Below are positions 60,572 to 64,000 of a DNA stretch of 64,000 bases, in pieces. Below the pieces are notes generated by a model. That model worked only from the letters and a program-made list of their open reading frames with translations. It made no database searches and was not told where the DNA came from. The translations under genes were made by a program, and so were the position numbers. This DNA is from an uncultured Eubacterium sp. (GTDB lineage Bacteria; Bacillota; Clostridia; Lachnospirales; CAG-274), in assembly GCA_900551755.1 (NCBI GenBank), contig URXK01000007.1:13056-77055 (forward strand). The letters run 5' to 3'. Every line of letters starts with the position of its first letter. The first letter of the stretch is position 1.

Positions 60572-61912
60572 ATGATAAAGAATTTAACAGAAGGTAATCC
60601 TTCAAAGGTTTTGATAGATTTTTCTTTGCCAATGTTTATAAGTGCAGTTTTTCAGCAGTTTTATAATATGGCAGATAGTATAATAGCAGGTAGATTTGCA
60701 GGTGAAAATGCTTTGGCAGCAGTTGGTGCATCATATCCTGTCACTATGGTGTTTATGGCTATAGCTATGGGTAGTAACATAGGCTGTAGCGTAGTTATAT
60801 CTCAGCTTTTTGGTGCTAGAGAATATGGAAAGGTAAAGACAGCAGTTTCTACAACTGTTATAGCTAGTACAATTATTTCAATAGTTCTTTCAGCTATTGG
60901 TATTATAGCTAGTACATTAATAATGAATTTAATCAATACACCTACAAATATATTTGATGATAGTAAGTTGTATTTTAATATTTATATGTTAGGCTTTATT
61001 TTTCTCTTTTTATACAATGTAGCTAATGGTGTATTTACATCATTAGGTGACTCTAAGACACCTCTTATATTTCTTATTGGTTCATCAATAGGTAATATTT
61101 TTCTTGATATTTTGTTTGTAGCAATTTTTAAATGGGGTGTTGCAGGTGTTGCTTGGGCAACATTTATTGCACAGGGTATAGCTTGTGTGTTAGCTATGAT
61201 TAGCCTTATTATAAGAATAAAAACTGTAGATAATGAAAAAACAACAGAATATTTTTCATTTCCAATGCTTGCAAGAGTTACTTACATAGCTGTGCCAAGT
61301 ATTTTACAGCAAAGTTTTATTTCTATTGGTAACATATTTATACAGGGTAGAGTTAATTCCTTTGGTTCTTCTGTTATTGCTGGTTATTCTGCTGGTGTCA
61401 AACTTAATACATTTGCTTTAACTAGCTTTACAACTATTGGTAATGCTATGTCTACCTTTGCTGCTCAAAATGTTGGTGCAGGCAAATTTGATAGAGTTAA
61501 GCAAGGTCTTAAAACAAGCCTTACTTTTTGTTTTTGCATTGTAGTTCCATTTTTAATTATTTTTGTTGCTTTTGGCAGACAGGCTTTAGGCTTGTTTATG
61601 ACAGCAGATAGTATGGACGCTATTCAATGTGGTATGCTTTTCTTAAAGATTATTGCTCCATTTTACCTTGTTATTTCAGCTAAAATAGTTGTTGACGGAC
61701 TTATGCGAGGAGCGGGAGCAATGTTTGCCTTTACAACTAGTACATTTTTGGATTTAATATTGAGAGTTATACTTGCTTTTGTATTCTCTGGTATTATGGA
61801 TAGTGAAACAGGCATATGGCTTAGCTGGCCTTTTGGCTGGACTATTGCCACAGTTTTAAGTTTTGTATTTTACTTTAGAGGAAGCTGGAGAAAGGGTATT
61901 TCAATGAAATAA
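60572..61912 (+). CDS. MATE family efflux transporter
   Basis: 446 residues with twelve helices. LTEGNPSKVLIDFSLPMFISAVFQQFYNMADSIIAGRFAGENALAAVGASYPV is the standard MATE N-terminus. The second half starts ARVTYIAVPSILQQSFISIGNIFIQGRVNSFGSSVIAGYSAG. It exports drugs or metabolites using an ion gradient; substrate unknown. No clear promoter lies in the short gap after the terminator. Confidence 0.92.
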   Translation: MIKNLTEGNPSKVLIDFSLPMFISAVFQQFYNMADSIIAGRFAGENALAAVGASYPVTMVFMAIAMGSNIGCSVVISQLFGAREYGKVKTAVSTTVIASTIISIVLSAIGIIASTLIMNLINTPTNIFDDSKLYFNIYMLGFIFLFLYNVANGVFTSLGDSKTPLIFLIGSSIGNIFLDILFVAIFKWGVAGVAWATFIAQGIACVLAMISLIIRIKTVDNEKTTEYFSFPMLARVTYIAVPSILQQSFISIGNIFIQGRVNSFGSSVIAGYSAGVKLNTFALTSFTTIGNAMSTFAAQNVGAGKFDRVKQGLKTSLTFCFCIVVPFLIIFVAFGRQALGLFMTADSMDAIQCGMLFLKIIAPFYLVISAKIVVDGLMRGAGAMFAFTTSTFLDLILRVILAFVFSGIMDSETGIWLSWPFGWTIATVLSFVFYFRGSWRKGISMK

Positions 61913-61991
61913 AAATAGCTTTTAAATTTCCTCTAAATATGTTATACTAAGTTATTAGAAGATAAGAAAAAATTAACTAGGAGATAAAATT

Positions 61992-63806
61992 ATGAGTTCA
62001 GATAGACAGTCTAAAATCAGAAATTTCAGCATAATTGCCCATATTGACCACGGAAAGTCTACCTTGGCTGATAGACTTATACAGCAGTCTGGTCTGCTTA
62101 CAGAAAGAGAAATGCAGGCACAGGTTCTTGACAATATGGATTTGGAAAGAGAAAGAGGTATTACAATAAAGGCACAGGCAGTTCGTCTTATTTACAAAAC
62201 TGCTGACGGTGAGGAGTATACATTAAATCTTATTGATACTCCAGGTCACGTTGACTTTAACTATGAGGTATCAAGAAGTTTGGCAGCTTGTGATGGAGCA
62301 GTTCTTGTTGTAGATGCTGCACAGGGCGTTGAAGCACAGACTCTTGCTAATGTGTACCTTGCTCTTGATAATAATCTTGAAATTTTGCCAGTTATTAATA
62401 AAATTGATTTGCCAAGTGCTGACCCAGACAGAGTAAAGGCAGAAATTGAGGATATTATTGGCTTAGATTCAAGTGAAGCACCTCTTATTTCAGCAAAGGC
62501 TAATATTAATATTGACCAAGTTTTTGATAAAATTATAAAGGACTTGCCAGCACCTAATGGCAATGAAGATGCACCTTTAAAGGCTCTTATATTTGATAGT
62601 TTTTATGATAGCTATAAGGGCGTTATTGTATTTATGCGTATATTTGACGGTAAAATCAAAAAAGGCTCTAAGGTTAAGTTTATGGCAACTAATACAGAGT
62701 TTGATGTTGTTGAAGTTGGTGTATTTGGTCCAGGACAGTATATTCCAGTTGAAGAACTTAAGGCTGGCGATGTTGGTTACTTTACAGCAAGTATCAAAAA
62801 TGTTAGAGATACAAGAATTGGTGATACTGTAACAGATGCGAGAAATCCTGTTGCTGAACCTTTACCAGGCTATAAAAAAGTTAATTCAATGGTTTATTGT
62901 GGTATTTTCCCTGCTGATGGTGCAAAATATGGCGACTTAAGAGATGCCCTTGAAAAACTTCAGCTTAATGATGCTGCTCTTAACTTTGAGGCAGAAACAT
63001 CTATTGCCTTAGGTTTTGGTTTCCGTTGTGGTTTCTTAGGACTTTTACACCTTGAAATAGTTCAGGAAAGACTTGAAAGAGAGTATAATCTTGACCTTGT
63101 TACAACAGCACCTTCTGTTATTTACAAGGTTTATTTAACTGATGGCACAGTTATTGACCTTTCTAATCCATCAGATTTGCCAGACCCTACAACTATTCTT
63201 AAAATGGAAGAACCTATTGTTAGGGCAGAAATTATACTTCCTAGTGAATATATAGGAACAATTATGGAGCTTTGTCAGCAAAGACGAGGTGAGTATGAGG
63301 GTATGGAATATCTTGAAAAAACAAGAGCCGTACTTACTTATAAGTTGCCTCTTAATGAAATTATATATGATTTCTTTGATGTACTTAAATCTCGTTCAAG
63401 AGGCTATGCTTCATTTGATTACGAACTTATTGGTTATGAAGAAAGTAGACTTGTTAAGCTTGATATGCTTGTAAATAGAGAAGTTGTCGATGCTTTAAGT
63501 TTTATTGTGCACGAGGATTCTGCTGCTGAAAAGGGTAGAAAAATGGCTGAAAAACTTAAAAAGGAAATACCAAGACATCAGTTTGAAATTCCTATTCAGG
63601 CAGCTATTGGTAATAAGATTATTGCTAGAGAAACAATATCAGCTGTTAGAAAAGATGTACTTGCTAAGTGTTATGGTGGCGACATTACTAGAAAGAAAAA
63701 ACTTCTTGAAAAACAGAAGGAAGGTAAAAAGAGAATGCGTCAGATTGGTAGCGTAGAAGTACCACAGGCAGCTTTTATGAGTGTGCTTAAACTTGATGAA
63801 GAATAA
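61992..63806 (+). CDS. lepA: Elongation factor 4 (LepA)
   Basis: 604 residues. Ribosomal GTPase that back-translocates stalled ribosomes. G1 is in [14 protein letters not shown] (about 16-29), G2 in [13 protein letters not shown]3 in DTPGHVDF and G4 in NKIDLP. Its length and the C-terminal [39 protein letters not shown] are typical of LepA and distinguish it from EF-G. A TATACT (61943-61948) precedes it; a strong terminator follows. Confidence 0.97.
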   Translation: MSSDRQSKIRNFSIIAHIDHGKSTLADRLIQQSGLLTEREMQAQVLDNMDLERERGITIKAQAVRLIYKTADGEEYTLNLIDTPGHVDFNYEVSRSLAACDGAVLVVDAAQGVEAQTLANVYLALDNNLEILPVINKIDLPSADPDRVKAEIEDIIGLDSSEAPLISAKANINIDQVFDKIIKDLPAPNGNEDAPLKALIFDSFYDSYKGVIVFMRIFDGKIKKGSKVKFMATNTEFDVVEVGVFGPGQYIPVEELKAGDVGYFTASIKNVRDTRIGDTVTDARNPVAEPLPGYKKVNSMVYCGIFPADGAKYGDLRDALEKLQLNDAALNFEAETSIALGFGFRCGFLGLLHLEIVQERLEREYNLDLVTTAPSVIYKVYLTDGTVIDLSNPSDLPDPTTILKMEEPIVRAEIILPSEYIGTIMELCQQRRGEYEGMEYLEKTRAVLTYKLPLNEIIYDFFDVLKSRSRGYASFDYELIGYEESRLVKLDMLVNREVVDALSFIVHEDSAAEKGRKMAEKLKKEIPRHQFEIPIQAAIGNKIIARETISAVRKDVLAKCYGGDITRKKKLLEKQKEGKKRMRQIGSVEVPQAAFMSVLKLDEE

Positions 63807-63845
63807 TTTGTAATATTTTAAAAATTATAATTTAATATTGAAATT

Positions 63846-63889
63846 AATACCTCCTGTGATAAAAATAATTCGTGGGAGGTATTTTTTTA
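63846..63889 (+). terminator. Terminator after lepA
   Basis: A 9-bp stem AATACCTCC/GGAGGTATT with an inner wobble helix and seven T residues. Confidence 0.9.
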
Positions 63890-63891
63890 TT

Positions 63892-64000
63892 GGAAACCCT
63901 ACCGACAACCTACGGTTGCCACCTTCCCTATGAGGGAAGGTAAAAGGTGTGCCCCTACAAATAATTTATAGACAAAAGTATACCTTATTTGTAGGGGCGA
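63892..64000. repeat. Left half of the hairpin-rich repeat and an inverted GCCCCTACAAATAA pair, cut by the window end
   Basis: GGAAACCCTACCGACAACC at 63892 begins a diverged left half of the 2858-2962 element (to about 63944). It is followed by GCCCCTACAAATAA and, about 20 bp later, its reverse complement TTATTTGTAGGGGC, which reaches the end of the window. No gene seen. Confidence 0.75.

Overview
This is low-GC (roughly 30% by eye) DNA with strong AGGAGG-type ribosome binding sites and sigma-A-like promoters. Gene content (S21-YqeY, secA-prfB, G5/3D and copper-amine-oxidase-type secreted proteins, GtrA/YfhO wall glycosylation genes, a large capsule-type cluster) points to an anaerobic Gram-positive Clostridia, most like the Lachnospirales. 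That placement is inferred from families and composition, not from a marker search. I see no rRNA, tRNA or CRISPR array.

Layout. 1-10.4 kb: 3' part of hslO, rpsU, a YqeY protein, a YczE-like membrane protein fused to a cytidylate-kinase-like domain, a 730-bp repeat-rich gap holding a structured-RNA candidate, secA, prfB, a CbiJ-CbiE-CbiT-like fusion and a secreted copper-amine-oxidase-domain protein. 10.5-17.8 kb (minus strand): CobS-like and CbiB-like genes that lack family motifs, then pncC, recA, a pseudouridine synthase and a nucleotidyltransferase, plus an orphan phage-tail-like/polysaccharide deacetylase chimera. 18-42.7 kb (plus strand): a 24-gene surface polysaccharide cluster. 42.7-56.2 kb: a short UppS-like prenyltransferase, a lipid kinase, aroD, an orphan terminase-small-subunit-like gene, a DMT transporter, glmM-glmS-mtnN, a HAD phosphatase, metG, tatD and a secreted G5/3D protein. 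56.3-64 kb: a GtrB-GtrA-YfhO glycosylation operon, a MATE transporter and lepA.

The polysaccharide cluster encodes UDP-glucuronate (Ugd) and dTDP-rhamnose (RfbA, B, D, C) supply, five glycosyltransferases (four GT4-like, one GT2-like), a Wzy-like polymerase and a Wzx-like flippase. It also carries many decorating enzymes: three membrane acyltransferases, two hexapeptide acyltransferases, a pyruvyltransferase with an FrhB-like partner, a radical SAM/SPASM-type protein and an SGNH/DltD-like protein. No priming phosphoglycosyltransferase or chain-length regulator is visible, so the cluster probably relies on one encoded elsewhere. glmM-glmS feed UDP-GlcNAc, and the GtrB-GtrA-YfhO set probably glycosylates a wall polymer.

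The signals most worth a second look are: the structured RNA with an 80-bp direct repeat that gives it two alternative pairing partners upstream of secA; two orphan phage-type genes 28 kb apart, on either side of the polysaccharide cluster, that share a 10-bp-phased GTGACATT tandem upstream; a set of corrinoid-pathway homologues that have all lost hallmark motifs; and a modular family of hairpin-rich interspersed repeats, one copy split by a 126-bp insert between 9-bp direct repeats.
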